This document shows positions 17,102 through 26,331 of a DNA stretch of 64,000 bases, piece after piece. The first letter of the stretch is position 1, and the number at the start of each line of letters is the position of its first letter. Origin of the DNA: Dyadobacter sp. 50-39 (GTDB taxonomy: Bacteria; Bacteroidota; Bacteroidia; Cytophagales; Spirosomataceae). The notes beneath the pieces were generated by a model, which saw only the letters and a program-made list of their open reading frames with translations, searched no databases and was not told the DNA's origin. Both the position numbers and the translations under genes were made by a program. The stretch spans positions 558,001-622,000 of the forward strand of contig MKSR01000029.1 of the NCBI GenBank assembly GCA_001898145.1. Reading direction: 5' to 3'.

Positions 17102-18649
17102 ATGCAAAAAAGCTGGTTATCCATATTAGGACTGGTGTGCGGAATAACCATCAACGCCCAGGCCCAGCATCTGCCGGGCACCGCCATGAGCAATTTTGCC
17201 GGAACAAATGCACTATACCATAATCCGGCATTTGTAGCGGACAGCCGTTACAGCCTCTATGTCAACCTCGTCGGCACCCAATTTTACACCGCCAACAACC
17301 ACGTCAAGTACGAAGCGCCCTATTCGTTTCTGAGCCTGATTACCAACACGGTCCCCGACAAATACCACAATGAGCGCGGCATGCTACTCTTTCCGCGCTC
17401 GTACCTGGGTGAAAAACTGAACGGCAACCAAAAGTATCTCAATGCAGGTGGCGATACACGCTTGCCGTCGATCATGTTCAATATGTTCAAAGGCCGGATC
17501 GGCGTGGGCGTTTCAACGAGGGCCCGCTATATTCTCAATACCACGCAGGTAACCGAGCCGCTTGCACGGTTGATCAGCAAAACGACGCAGTTCAAGGACC
17601 TTCAAAACCAGATATTCGAGCAACAATCCGGCCAGCTGCATTTGAATGGTCTCGGCGAAATTGCATTCACGCTCGGCGGAACCGTTTTCGATGACGAAAC
17701 GGATTACTTGAAAGTGGGTGTTACGGTTAAAAGGCTCATCGGCCTATACAATGCACACGCGATCATTGAGAACTCCTCCTACGACATCCAGCCAGACGCT
17801 ACCTGGGAAAACAAGCGGCAGTATATTAATGTAAATGAAATCAATGTGCGCTACGCGCTCACGCGCGACGAGGGTTTCCAGAATGTCAAGCCTTCTCCCG
17901 CATGGCTCTTCGGCGGTGCGCCTCCCGGAAGCGGCTGGGGTTTCGACCTGGGTGCCGTTTACGAATACCGCCCCGACATTCATAAAGCTACCTACCGCGA
18001 ACGGGGTGAACGCAAACGCGACGCTTCGAAGAACAAATACCTGTACCGGATCGCCGTTTCGCTGACGGATATCGGCCGTGTTCATTTCAAAAACCCGGCC
18101 TACATTCTGCAACAGGAAACCCATACGACCAATAAGGAATTCCGTTACGACACATTCCAGAAACTCAAAGGCTCCGAAGGCATTTTCAATGCGATCAACT
18201 CTTCGCTGGATGGCGGCGAGCCTATCGCGCCCAACTTCAAGTCGGTATTGCCGATGGCATTCCAGGCGAGTGTGGATTACAATGTGAAGCCCAATGTGTA
18301 TGTCAATGGCCTCTGGGTCCAAAACCTCATTGCGCAGGGCGCTTTTGGGATGAAAGCGGAATCCTACATCGGGGTCACACCTCGCTACGAACATAAATGG
18401 TATGAAATTTCCGTCCCTCTGTCGCTCATGAACCGCTACCGTTCACCGGCGATCGGGCTCGCGGGGCGCATCGGTCCGCTGTGGATCGGTACAGACCACC
18501 TTACCGGCCTGCTGAACATCGGTAATCCGAGGTCGTTTAACTTATATTTCGGCATTTCCGGCGGATTGTTCCGCAGACCTCCCGAATCCCAAAACCAATG
18601 CTGGCCGCCGCAGGATTCATGGCTTCGCCGCATCTTTTCTAAACGATAA
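17102..18649 (+). CDS. DUF5723-family outer-membrane protein
   Basis: A 515-residue exported protein with signal peptide to about residue 21 (ITINAQA). After it comes the family-like segment LPGTAMSNFAGTNALYHNPAFVADSR, which resembles FadL/PorV-type N-termini where an NPA motif marks outer-membrane barrels. The remainder alternates strands and loops typical of a barrel (RIGVGVSTRARY, GWGFDLGAVYEYRPD, YRIAVSLTDIG, PMAFQASVDYNVKPNVYVNGL, FNLYFGISGGLFRR). This fits DUF5723, a Bacteroidota family of unknown role. The C-terminus beyond the last strand is basic and contains two Trp-Pro/Arg segments. Single gene upstream of msrB, separated by 64 bases. Confidence 0.82.
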   Translation: MQKSWLSILGLVCGITINAQAQHLPGTAMSNFAGTNALYHNPAFVADSRYSLYVNLVGTQFYTANNHVKYEAPYSFLSLITNTVPDKYHNERGMLLFPRSYLGEKLNGNQKYLNAGGDTRLPSIMFNMFKGRIGVGVSTRARYILNTTQVTEPLARLISKTTQFKDLQNQIFEQQSGQLHLNGLGEIAFTLGGTVFDDETDYLKVGVTVKRLIGLYNAHAIIENSSYDIQPDATWENKRQYINVNEINVRYALTRDEGFQNVKPSPAWLFGGAPPGSGWGFDLGAVYEYRPDIHKATYRERGERKRDASKNKYLYRIAVSLTDIGRVHFKNPAYILQQETHTTNKEFRYDTFQKLKGSEGIFNAINSSLDGGEPIAPNFKSVLPMAFQASVDYNVKPNVYVNGLWVQNLIAQGAFGMKAESYIGVTPRYEHKWYEISVPLSLMNRYRSPAIGLAGRIGPLWIGTDHLTGLLNIGNPRSFNLYFGISGGLFRRPPESQNQCWPPQDSWLRRIFSKR

Positions 18650-18713
18650 TTTTCGCGTCAACGTTATCAGGGGATATGGTACGATTTTCTGACCATTCCT
18701 AAAAAACAAATCC

Positions 18714-19109
18714 ATGAGAGAAGTTCAAAAAACGAGGGAAGAGTGGCAGCAGGAGCTGACCGGCCAGCAATGCTTTGTGCTATTCGATAAGGGGACCGAA
18801 AGACCGTTCTCGCATCCCTATAACGACAATAAGGAAGCAGGTACCTATGTATGCGCAGCCTGCGGAACACCGCTTTTCAGCTCAGAGGCCAAATACGATT
18901 CGGGCTCCGGGTGGCCCAGTTTCTTCATGCCGGTAGCCAAAGATCAGGTAGAAGAAATTGTGGACAAAAGCCATGGCATGGTCCGTACCGAAGTGGTTTG
19001 CAGAACCTGCGGCGGGCACCTCGGCCACGTTTTTAACGACGGCCCCAAACCAACAGGACTTCGCTACTGCATGAATGGCGCTGCATTGAAATTCCACAAA
19101 GCAGAATAG
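18714..19109 (+). CDS. msrB: Peptide-methionine (R)-S-oxide reductase MsrB
   Basis: A 131-residue MsrB that reduces the R-epimer of methionine sulfoxide in proteins. The fold is complete: TREEWQQEL and [14 protein letters not shown] at the N-terminus, zinc-binding CAAC (about 44-47) and CRTC (about 93-96), the substrate segment [11 protein letters not shown] (about 62-72), [11 protein letters not shown], and the catalytic Cys in RYCMNGAAL (about 121), where the family usually has RYCMNSAAL. No signal peptide, so cytoplasmic. Terminator follows directly. Confidence 0.96.
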   Translation: MREVQKTREEWQQELTGQQCFVLFDKGTERPFSHPYNDNKEAGTYVCAACGTPLFSSEAKYDSGSGWPSFFMPVAKDQVEEIVDKSHGMVRTEVVCRTCGGHLGHVFNDGPKPTGLRYCMNGAALKFHKAE

Positions 19110-19122
19110 AATAAATTCCAGA

Positions 19123-19160
19123 AAAAGCCGGATTGAATCATATCTATCCGGCTTTTCTTA
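19123..19160 (+). terminator. Intrinsic terminator after msrB
   Basis: Perfect 11-bp stem AAAAGCCGGAT/ATCCGGCTTTT (19123-19133, 19146-19156) with a 12-base loop; the right arm supplies the U tract. It abuts the promoter of the next gene. Confidence 0.85.
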
Positions 19161-19166
19161 TCTTTG
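19159..19166 (+). promoter_or_regulatory. Bacteroidota -7 box (TATCTTTG) for the class A PBP gene
   Basis: Perfect TAnnTTTG match 24 bases before the ATG at 19191. It covers an in-frame TTG at 19164, which therefore cannot be the start codon. Confidence 0.6.
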
Positions 19167-19190
19167 ACACATTACGAACCAAAACGTTTG

Positions 19191-21743
19191 ATGGAAGTTA
19201 TCCGATCGTTTTTTACCACAATCAGGACGCTATTCCGGGCACTCCGGTCGCGGCTCGCCACACTCATCAACAGGATTGCTTATAAAATCACTTCGCTTGT
19301 TACAGGCAAAGCCAGGGCCGACAAGTTGTTTCACACCTACCGCCAGAACAAGAAATCGGCGCGCAGCTGGTGGGAGGACAATGTGGATACCAGCTCAAAG
19401 TATTACCGTCCCATCATAACAGTATGGAAAACCATCGTTTACGGGATCGTAGCGTTCGGGCTCTACATTTTTTGTGTAGAAACCAATTTCCTCTGGCTGA
19501 TGGGTAGTATGCCGAGCGTGGAAGACCTGCAAAACCCGAAAGTAGCGCAGTCGTCGGAAATTTATACCGCCGATGGCATCATGATCGGGAAATTCTACAC
19601 CGAAAACAGGACGCCCGTCCCTTTCAAGCAAATTTCCCCCAACCTGATAAAAGCGTTGATCGCCACAGAGGACGCCCGTTTTTACCGGCACTCCGGGATC
19701 GACTATAAGGCCATGGCCAGTGTAGCCTGGGGCATTGTTACCGGCGCCACCGACCGTGGAGGCGGCAGTACCATTACGCAGCAGCTTGCCAAAAAGCTTT
19801 TCAAAACCCGTAAATCAGGTGCCCGCGGAGTGCTTGGCTATGTTCCGGGCCTCAGCACATTGATCTACAAAACCAAGGAGTGGCTCACCGCCATCAAACT
19901 CGAAAGAAATTTTACGAAAGAGGAAATCCTGACCATGTATTTCAACACGGTCGATTACGGAAACAACACCTACGGCATCAATACCGCCGCTAAATCGTAT
20001 TTCAGCAAAGCACCCGACAGCCTCAATGTGCAAGAGTCTGCCGTCCTCGTGGGTTTGCAAAAAGCCACAACGACGTACAACCCTATCCGCAACATGAAGC
20101 GCTCGCTCGAACGCCGCAATGTGGTGATCAACCAGATGCGTAAATACGGCTACCTCACCGCCAAACAGGCCGATTCGATCAGCGCATTGCCCATTGAACT
20201 GAAAACCAAATTCGAAACGCCGTACGACGGTAATGCCAATTATTTTAAAAATGCAGTGGTTGATTTCGTCAAAAAATGGGGCGACGAAAATGGTTATGAT
20301 CTCTACACCGACGGCTTGAAGATTTACACCACTATCGACTCCCGCTTGCAGGAGGACGCCGAAGAGGCCATGACGCAGAAAATGAAACAGCTGCAACGCG
20401 TTTTTGAAGACCACTGGCGTGGCCAGAACCCCTGGCGCGACGAGGACGGCAACGAGATCACCGATTTCCTTCCGACGGTGGTGAAGCGCACCAGTAAATA
20501 CCGCAGTCTGGCCGCCAAATTCCCGAACAATCCCGACAGCGTGACCTATTACCTGAACAAAAAGGACACGATGACGGTATATGACTGGAAAAACAGCGGC
20601 GAAATGAAGAAATACTGGAGTTCGATGGACTCGCTCGATTATTACAAGCGTATCCTCCGCGCCGGTATGATGGCTATGAACCCGCAAACCGGGCAGATTA
20701 AAGCCTGGGTAGGTGGTTTGGACTACAATTATTTCAAATACGATGCTGTGAAGCAGGGCAAGAGACAGCCGGGTTCCACATTCAAGCCTTTTGTGTATAC
20801 GACCGCAATCGACGACTCGTCGTTCAATATGACTCCTTGCGATGAGATTGTAGATAAACCGTTTGAAAAAACTTACGAAGAAGACGGCGAAGAGAAAATC
20901 TGGAAACCGCGCAATGCCACAGGTTCGTACACCTACGCGCCTATGACGCTCCGGCGGGCGCTCGCGCAATCGATCAACTCGGTTACCGCAGAGCTCACCG
21001 ACCAGGTAGGCGCAGCGAATGTAGTCCGATATGCTAAAAAAATGGGTATTACCACACCATTGAAGCCCGTTCCATCTATCGGGCTGGGGCCATTCGACGT
21101 ATCGCTTTACGATATGGTTGCGGCCTACGGCGTTTTTGCCAATAATGGTACTTACACCCAGCCTATTCTGGTGACGAAGATCGAGGATAGCAACGGTAAG
21201 GTGATCGAAGAATTCCAGCCAGAGCACCGTCAGGCGATCAGCGAAGAATCGGCATTCCTGATGCTCCAAATGCTGCGCGCTGGTGTGGAAGAAGGCGGAG
21301 GTACTTCGGGAAGTATTCGCTGGCGGTTCAATACGACGCTCAACGGCAATGAAATGGGCGCAAAAACCGGTACCACTTCCAACAACTCGGATGGCTGGTT
21401 CATGTGCGTAACCCGTGACATCGTGGTGGGCGCCTGGGTGGGCGGCGACGACCGCAGTATTCACTTCCGCACAACCAATCTGGGTGAGGGCGCCAAAACC
21501 GCATTACCACTCGTAGGCGCCTTTCTTGAAAAAGCTTACAAGGACAAATCCCTCGAACCTGGACCATTCCCGAAACCGAGCTTCAAGGTTTCGAAGACTT
21601 ACAACTGCCCTACCCGCTGGGCACCTGCGGAAAGCGACTCCCTGGGCATTGACGGTGACAGCACGCCGGCAAAACGGAACGAAGAAGACGATTTCCTCAT
21701 CGGCCCGCCGCCGATCCCTCTGGATACCGGTAAAAGGAATTGA
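19191..21743 (+). CDS. Class A penicillin-binding protein (PBP1A-like bifunctional peptidoglycan synthase)
   Basis: An 850-residue membrane-anchored enzyme that polymerises and cross-links peptidoglycan. After a basic cytoplasmic N-terminus a single transmembrane helix lies at about 90-110 (IVYGIVAFGLYIFCVETNF). The GT51 domain shows EDARFYRHSGID, GGSTITQQLAKKL and LERNFTKEEILTMYFNTVDYGNN. The transpeptidase domain has the SxxK Ser in GSTFKPFVYTTAID, SINS (SxN), and KTGTTSNNSDGWF (KTG). The C-terminus is acidic and Pro-rich. ATG at 19191 is chosen because the upstream TTG sits inside the -7 box. Confidence 0.95.
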   Translation: MEVIRSFFTTIRTLFRALRSRLATLINRIAYKITSLVTGKARADKLFHTYRQNKKSARSWWEDNVDTSSKYYRPIITVWKTIVYGIVAFGLYIFCVETNFLWLMGSMPSVEDLQNPKVAQSSEIYTADGIMIGKFYTENRTPVPFKQISPNLIKALIATEDARFYRHSGIDYKAMASVAWGIVTGATDRGGGSTITQQLAKKLFKTRKSGARGVLGYVPGLSTLIYKTKEWLTAIKLERNFTKEEILTMYFNTVDYGNNTYGINTAAKSYFSKAPDSLNVQESAVLVGLQKATTTYNPIRNMKRSLERRNVVINQMRKYGYLTAKQADSISALPIELKTKFETPYDGNANYFKNAVVDFVKKWGDENGYDLYTDGLKIYTTIDSRLQEDAEEAMTQKMKQLQRVFEDHWRGQNPWRDEDGNEITDFLPTVVKRTSKYRSLAAKFPNNPDSVTYYLNKKDTMTVYDWKNSGEMKKYWSSMDSLDYYKRILRAGMMAMNPQTGQIKAWVGGLDYNYFKYDAVKQGKRQPGSTFKPFVYTTAIDDSSFNMTPCDEIVDKPFEKTYEEDGEEKIWKPRNATGSYTYAPMTLRRALAQSINSVTAELTDQVGAANVVRYAKKMGITTPLKPVPSIGLGPFDVSLYDMVAAYGVFANNGTYTQPILVTKIEDSNGKVIEEFQPEHRQAISEESAFLMLQMLRAGVEEGGGTSGSIRWRFNTTLNGNEMGAKTGTTSNNSDGWFMCVTRDIVVGAWVGGDDRSIHFRTTNLGEGAKTALPLVGAFLEKAYKDKSLEPGPFPKPSFKVSKTYNCPTRWAPAESDSLGIDGDSTPAKRNEEDDFLIGPPPIPLDTGKRN

Positions 21744-21745
21744 AT

Positions 21746-21842
21746 TAGGCTGTAAGCAATAAGCAATAGGCTGTAAGCAATAAGCTATAGGCTATAAGCT
21801 TAAGGCCTACAGCTTATAGCCTATAGCCTATCGCTTACAGCC
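21746..21842. repeat. Intergenic array of 7-base units forming a large inverted repeat
   Basis: From 21746 to 21801 the sequence is eight contiguous heptamers: TAGGCTG, TAAGCAA, TAAGCAA, TAGGCTG, TAAGCAA, TAAGCTA, TAGGCTA, TAAGCTT. From 21802 to 21842 come units of the opposite orientation (AAGGCCT, ACAGCTT, ATAGCCT twice, ATCGCTT, ACAGCC). The two halves can fold on each other into a hairpin. It fills the whole space between two convergent genes, so it may act as a transcription barrier. The same unit family recurs at 57949-58010. Confidence 0.9.
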
Positions 21843-21848
21843 AGACTC

Positions 21849-23624
21849 CTACAAACTCCCGATCTTATGCACCTCCTTGTACTGTATGCGGTACAAGTTT
21901 GCATAGGCGCCGTCTTTTTCAAGTAATTGCTCGTGGTTGCCTTCCTCTACGATCCGGCCTTTGTCTACTACAATGATCTTGTCTGCTTCCTGGATCGTGG
22001 ATAACCGGTGTGCGATCACAATGGGCGTGCGTCCGTGCATCAGGTTTTCGATTGCGTGCTGAATCAGCTCTTCCGTTTCGCTGTCGACAGACGAAGTCGC
22101 CTCGTCGAGCACGATGATCTTTGGCTCGTGCACCATGGCACGTACGAAGGATATCAGCTGCCGCTGTCCTACCGAAAGCGTGGCGCCGCGCTCCATGACG
22201 TTGTAGGTATAGCCTCCCGGCAACCGTTCGATAAAATCGTGCACACCTACCAGCTTGGCCGCTTCCACGATTTTTTCGTGCGTAATGCGCTCGTCGCCCA
22301 GCCGGATATTGTTTTCGATCGTATCCGAAAAAAGGAACACATCCTGCAATACCACTCCAATATGTCTGCGGAGCGCATTGAGTTCATAGTCGTGCACTTC
22401 GACGCCATCGACATAGATATTCCCCTTGTTAATGTCGTAAAAGCGCGTCAGCAGGTTAATGATCGAAGACTTGCCCGCGCCGGTCGCACCCACGAAGGCA
22501 ATCGTCTCGCCCTCCTTTACTTTGAAATTAATATCCCTCAGAACATACTCTTCGTCATTGTAAGCAAACCACACATCTTTGAACTCCACATTACCTTTGA
22601 TAGACGCAGGTGCAAATGTGCCTTCATTGGAAGTATACTCGTCGCTGTCGAGCAGTTTCAGAATGCGGTCGGTGCTGACGATCCCCATTTGCAGCGTATT
22701 GAACCGGTCGGCCAACTGGCGGATCGGGCGGAAGAAGAGGTTGATGAACATTACAAAAGCCGTAACCGTACCGAACGTGATTTCGGCACCGAGGATCTGC
22801 TTGGAACCATACCACACCACCAGGCCGGTACCTGCCGCGGCGATGACATCGGCCACAGGATAATACACCGAGTAATAGAGAATTGACCGGATATTCGCAT
22901 TGCGGTGTACCTTGTTAATCTCCCTGAATTTCTTGTACTCGATATCTTCACTGCTGAAAATCTGCACGATACCCATGCCGGTAATGTGCTCCTGCACGAA
23001 TGCATTGAGGTTGGATACCGCAGCCCGTACTTCGTTAAAGGAATCCTTGATTTTTTCCTTGAAAACATAAGTACAGAAGAGCATGAGCGGGATCATCGAA
23101 AGGCTGATCAGCGAGAGCTTCCAGTCGGTGTAGAACATCACGGCGATGATCAGTACCAGTTGCAGGATGTCCCCCGCAATGGCCGCCATACCGTCGCTGA
23201 ATACATTAGAGAGGGTTTCTACATCGGAAATCGTACGGGTTACCAACCGGCCGATAGGCGTATTATCGAAGAATTTGAGTCGCAGGCCAATGATCTTCTG
23301 ATAGAGCTGCACACGGATGTCGCGGATAATGTACTGCCCGAGCCAGCCCGACATATAAGTATTCCAAAACTGCGCGATGCCTTGCAAAATGGTGACAACC
23401 AGCATCACCACGAGCATCACGGTGAGCTGCGAATAGTCTCCGTTCGCGATCGGGGTGTCGATGGTGTACTTGATCAGCAGGGGCATCAGCGGTGCCAGGA
23501 CCGCACTGAGCAATATGATGGCAATGAGCAGGTAAAACTGCTTCTGGTAAGGTCGAACGAATGTGTATAGACGCCTTAGGGTGGGAAGATCGAATATCTG
23601 GCCGCTTTTGGTTTCCTGGTTCAC
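21849..23624 (-). CDS. ABC transporter, fused permease and ATPase (MsbA/lipid-A-exporter type)
   Basis: A 591-residue half-transporter with an N-terminal six-helix ABC type IV exporter domain (about 20-310; first helix FYLLIAIILLSAVLAPLMPL) and a C-terminal ATPase domain (about 345-580): Walker A GATGAGKSS, Q loop VLQDVFLFSD, signature LSVGQRQLISF (LSVGQ variant), Walker B IIVLDEATSSVD and H loop IAHRLSTI. It works as a homodimer or with a second half-transporter, exporting lipids, drugs or peptides; the neighbours do not reveal the substrate. The start is GTG at 23624 (MNQETKSG); no suitable ATG precedes the first helix. Confidence 0.93.
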   Translation of the reverse strand: MNQETKSGQIFDLPTLRRLYTFVRPYQKQFYLLIAIILLSAVLAPLMPLLIKYTIDTPIANGDYSQLTVMLVVMLVVTILQGIAQFWNTYMSGWLGQYIIRDIRVQLYQKIIGLRLKFFDNTPIGRLVTRTISDVETLSNVFSDGMAAIAGDILQLVLIIAVMFYTDWKLSLISLSMIPLMLFCTYVFKEKIKDSFNEVRAAVSNLNAFVQEHITGMGIVQIFSSEDIEYKKFREINKVHRNANIRSILYYSVYYPVADVIAAAGTGLVVWYGSKQILGAEITFGTVTAFVMFINLFFRPIRQLADRFNTLQMGIVSTDRILKLLDSDEYTSNEGTFAPASIKGNVEFKDVWFAYNDEEYVLRDINFKVKEGETIAFVGATGAGKSSIINLLTRFYDINKGNIYVDGVEVHDYELNALRRHIGVVLQDVFLFSDTIENNIRLGDERITHEKIVEAAKLVGVHDFIERLPGGYTYNVMERGATLSVGQRQLISFVRAMVHEPKIIVLDEATSSVDSETEELIQHAIENLMHGRTPIVIAHRLSTIQEADKIIVVDKGRIVEEGNHEQLLEKDGAYANLYRIQYKEVHKIGSL

Positions 23625-23789
23625 CGGGTAGCTATTAGGTAATACAGTGGTTGTCTCGGATCAACAATGTAAAGGTAGAAAATGTCACAGAGCGGATAAA
23701 AAATCTGATAACCGGTCTGGCGCATCCTGGTAGTTTTCATGATATTGCTGCTTTTGAAACGGTTATTGAACTTGAAAAAGTGTTGATGC

Positions 23790-24728
23790 ATGGTTTTCGT
23801 GTCTGATGCAATCCCGGTCCATTCGCTTCCCAAAACGCCAAGCCAGGTACCTGCATTAAAGATTTTCCGGTTTAAGAACAGCACTGAAATTCAGCAGGAT
23901 GGACCTGTCCCGTCGGCGCCCGTTTCGCTCCCTATTACCCCCCTCCCTACCGACGCCCCGCACAGGCATACCTATTATGAGATCCTGTTTATCGAAGAAG
24001 GGCAAGGCTTTCACGAAATAGACTTTCATTCCTACAACATCCAGGGAGCCGGTCTGCATTTCCTGACGCCCGGCCAGGTGCATTTGCTTACATTTTCGAG
24101 CTCTTTCCAGGGATATATTGTCGCGTTTTCAGAGGATTTTTACACTTTTTACAATCCAACGAACCCTTCTCTCTCGCAGCTGCCGTTTTTTCAGCCGGCA
24201 TGGAGGCAGCCCATTATCACATTGTCAGGAAGTGATAAGCATTACTTCCATAATATGCTCGAAAACATGGTCTCCGACCATTTGAATCCGGAAATCGACC
24301 AGGCGCTTACCGGGCGCTACTTAGGATTACTGTTACAAAAATGTGCTTTCCTCACCCAGCACAATGCGCAGTCCGCCGAGTCGCCGGCGCTCTCCGTACC
24401 TGAGCTCACCGGGCGTTTTCAGGAACTGGTAGAAAAGAATTTTAGGGAAATGCATGAAGTGCAGCAATATGCGGGCAAGCTGTCTGTCACGCCCGATTAC
24501 CTGAGCAAGATCATCAAGAAATCACTCGGTATTTCCTGCCAGGAATACATCCTCGACAAGTTGCTCCTCGAAGCGAAACGGCTGCTGGTTTTCTCCAATC
24601 TAAGCAGCAAGGAAATCGCCTACCACATCCACATGGACGATCCGTCCTATTTCAGCCGCATCTTCAAAAAGAAAACCGGACTCACTCCAAACGAGTACCG
24701 CGAGCATGTTCGGAAAAGTACCATTTAA
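23790..24728 (+). CDS. AraC-family transcriptional regulator
   Basis: A 312-residue regulator. The N-terminal half carries a cupin-like sensor domain with HRHTYYEILFIEEGQGFHEID in split form (HRHTYYEI, about 53) and GLHFLTPGQVHLL, typical of AraC sugar sensors. The C-terminal 100 residues hold the two-helix-turn-helix AraC DNA-binding domain: YAGKLSVTPDYLSKIIKKSLG for the first HTH region, then EYILDKLLLEAKRLL, SSKEIAYHIHMDDPSYFSRI and FKKKTGLTPNEYREH (the PxxYR-type signature). It is transcribed towards the GH88-like gene 92 bases downstream and is the likely regulator of that cluster; this is inference from position. Confidence 0.9.
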   Translation: MVFVSDAIPVHSLPKTPSQVPALKIFRFKNSTEIQQDGPVPSAPVSLPITPLPTDAPHRHTYYEILFIEEGQGFHEIDFHSYNIQGAGLHFLTPGQVHLLTFSSSFQGYIVAFSEDFYTFYNPTNPSLSQLPFFQPAWRQPIITLSGSDKHYFHNMLENMVSDHLNPEIDQALTGRYLGLLLQKCAFLTQHNAQSAESPALSVPELTGRFQELVEKNFREMHEVQQYAGKLSVTPDYLSKIIKKSLGISCQEYILDKLLLEAKRLLVFSNLSSKEIAYHIHMDDPSYFSRIFKKKTGLTPNEYREHVRKSTI

Positions 24729-24766
24729 TAGCAAATTTGTACCTTGCTATCCCATTTTACTGCAAA

Positions 24767-24774
24767 TATCTTTG
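24767..24774 (+). promoter_or_regulatory. Bacteroidota -7 box (TATCTTTG) for the carbohydrate cluster
   Basis: Perfect TAnnTTTG match 46 bases upstream of the ATG at 24821, giving a leader of about 40 nt. The cluster can thus be transcribed separately from the araC gene. Confidence 0.5.
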
Positions 24775-24820
24775 TATTATCCAAAATTAAAATGGCTAAA
24801 TAATACTATTGATCCAGGTT

Positions 24821-26203
24821 ATGCAGATAAAAAACGAATTAACGGCCGCTTCACTCCAATCTAAAATTGACCGGTTCTGGGAGGTTTCCGGCGAGAAAAT
24901 TAAGCTTATCAACAAAGAGTACGACAATTCGAAAGGGACCCCCGTTTTCACTGTGAACGGGAAATACACCCTTCGAGGCTGGACCGAATGGACGCAGGGA
25001 TTCCAGTACGGCGCGGAAGTACTGCAATTCGACGCTACCGGCGATGAGAGCTACCTGGCGAGCGCCCGGAAGAATACCGTCGACTTCATGGCGTCGCACG
25101 TGGGGCATTTCGGTGTACACGACCATGGGTTCAACAATGTAAGTACGTACGGCAACCTGCTTCGCCTGATGAACGAAGGGGTGATTCCTGAAAACGAATG
25201 GGAACGCAACTTTTACGAGATCGCATTGAAGGTCTCGGGAGCGGTGCAGGCCCGTCGCTGGACGAGCACTAAAAACGGTCAGGGCTTTATCCATTCTTTC
25301 AACGGCCCGCACTCGTTGTTTGTGGATACGATCCGCTCGGTACGCGTGCTGATGGTCTCACATTTGCTCGGCCACAGTTATATGGGTGAAAATGACCTGA
25401 AAACCAGCTTGCTCGAACGCGGCACGCTGCATTCCATTGCGACCGCCAATTACTCTGTTTACTACGGCGAAGGCCGCGACAGCTACGACCTCTGGGGACG
25501 CACCGCGCACGAAAGCGTATTCAATACCAATGACGGCAATTACCGCTGCCCCAACTCCCAGCAAGGTTTTTCCGGTTTCACGACCTGGACGCGCGGCCTC
25601 GCGTGGGCCATGGTAGGCTTCGCAGAGCAACTCGAATCGCTCGCCAGCTTTTCCGATGACGAGCTTGCACCACTGGGCGGTCGGGCAGAGATCGAACGCA
25701 TTTACCTCAAAGCCGCACAAGCCACCTGCGATTTTTACATTGAAAACACAGCTTCCGACGGCATTCCTTATTGGGATACGGGCGCGCCGCAACTGCACAA
25801 GCTCGGCGATTACACGTCCAGAACTTCCGATCCTTACAACGATTTCGAGCCGATCGACAGCTCGGCGGCGGCCATCGGTGCGCAGGGATTGCTCCGTTTG
25901 GGCAAATATCTCAATGAAAAAGGCCAAAATGAAGCCGGTAACCGCTATTGGCAAGCCGGTCTCACAGCCGTGGATTCGCTCTTCGCAGAACCATATCTTT
26001 CCACCGACCCGACGCATCAGGGCCTGATCCTGCATTCGATTTACCACCGGCCGAATGGCTGGGATAATGTACCTGCGGGACATAAGATTCCAAACGGCGA
26101 ATCGAGCATGTGGGGTGATTACCATGCGAGGGAAGTAGCGCTTTACCTGCACCGGATCAACAAGGGACTGCCTTACTACTCGTACCTCGGCGCAGTGAAG
26201 TAA
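24821..26203 (+). CDS. GH88-like glycoside hydrolase (unsaturated glucuronyl hydrolase type)
   Basis: A 460-residue alpha6/alpha6-barrel protein without signal peptide, so probably cytoplasmic. The order of motifs follows GH88 unsaturated glucuronyl hydrolases: TEWTQGFQYGAEVLQF near the N-terminus, HDHGFNNVSTYGN (about 107-119), FNTNDGNYRC, the TTWTRGLAWAMVGFAEQ stretch (about 253-269) that matches the family's ARGQAW helix, IPYWD (about 310) and the EPIDSSAAAIGAQGLLRL segment with the conserved DSSAA. GH88 enzymes remove 4,5-unsaturated uronic acids left by polysaccharide lyases; the exact sugar is uncertain. ATG at 24821 is used rather than TTG at 24809. First gene of a five-gene set. Confidence 0.78.
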   Translation: MQIKNELTAASLQSKIDRFWEVSGEKIKLINKEYDNSKGTPVFTVNGKYTLRGWTEWTQGFQYGAEVLQFDATGDESYLASARKNTVDFMASHVGHFGVHDHGFNNVSTYGNLLRLMNEGVIPENEWERNFYEIALKVSGAVQARRWTSTKNGQGFIHSFNGPHSLFVDTIRSVRVLMVSHLLGHSYMGENDLKTSLLERGTLHSIATANYSVYYGEGRDSYDLWGRTAHESVFNTNDGNYRCPNSQQGFSGFTTWTRGLAWAMVGFAEQLESLASFSDDELAPLGGRAEIERIYLKAAQATCDFYIENTASDGIPYWDTGAPQLHKLGDYTSRTSDPYNDFEPIDSSAAAIGAQGLLRLGKYLNEKGQNEAGNRYWQAGLTAVDSLFAEPYLSTDPTHQGLILHSIYHRPNGWDNVPAGHKIPNGESSMWGDYHAREVALYLHRINKGLPYYSYLGAVK

Positions 26204-26210
26204 CGATACT

Positions 26211-26277
26211 GTCACCCTGAGCGGAGTCGAAGGGTAATTGCGAGTCCGCCAATTCCTTCGACTGCGCTCAGGCTGAC
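26211..26277. repeat. Intergenic palindromic repeat (REP-like)
   Basis: Two 23-base arms, 26211-26233 and 26255-26277, pair with only two mismatches around a 21-base loop. Their core is CCTGAGCGnAGTCGAAGG. Similar CTTCGACTnCGCTCAGG palindromes are dispersed in many Bacteroidota genomes. Located between the GH88 and isomerase genes, it may protect or process the mRNA. Confidence 0.75.
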
Positions 26278-26331
26278 GGTAACGACTTCACATTTAATTA
26301 AAGTAGTACCAACAATAACCATTTCTCCGAA

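Noticed and set aside
19815-21464. A 549-codon open frame antisense to the class A PBP gene
   Set aside because: It mirrors the codon pattern of the PBP gene on the other strand, is rich in His/Arg/Val with no known motif, and the PBP frame has intact catalytic motifs.
21746-21842. CRISPR array
   Set aside because: The repeat unit is seven bases with no spacers and no cas genes nearby; it is a short-unit array, not a CRISPR.
23621-23884. Small leftward gene between the ABC exporter and the AraC gene
   Set aside because: Overlaps the AraC start and has no coding signature; it probably only contains promoter sequence.
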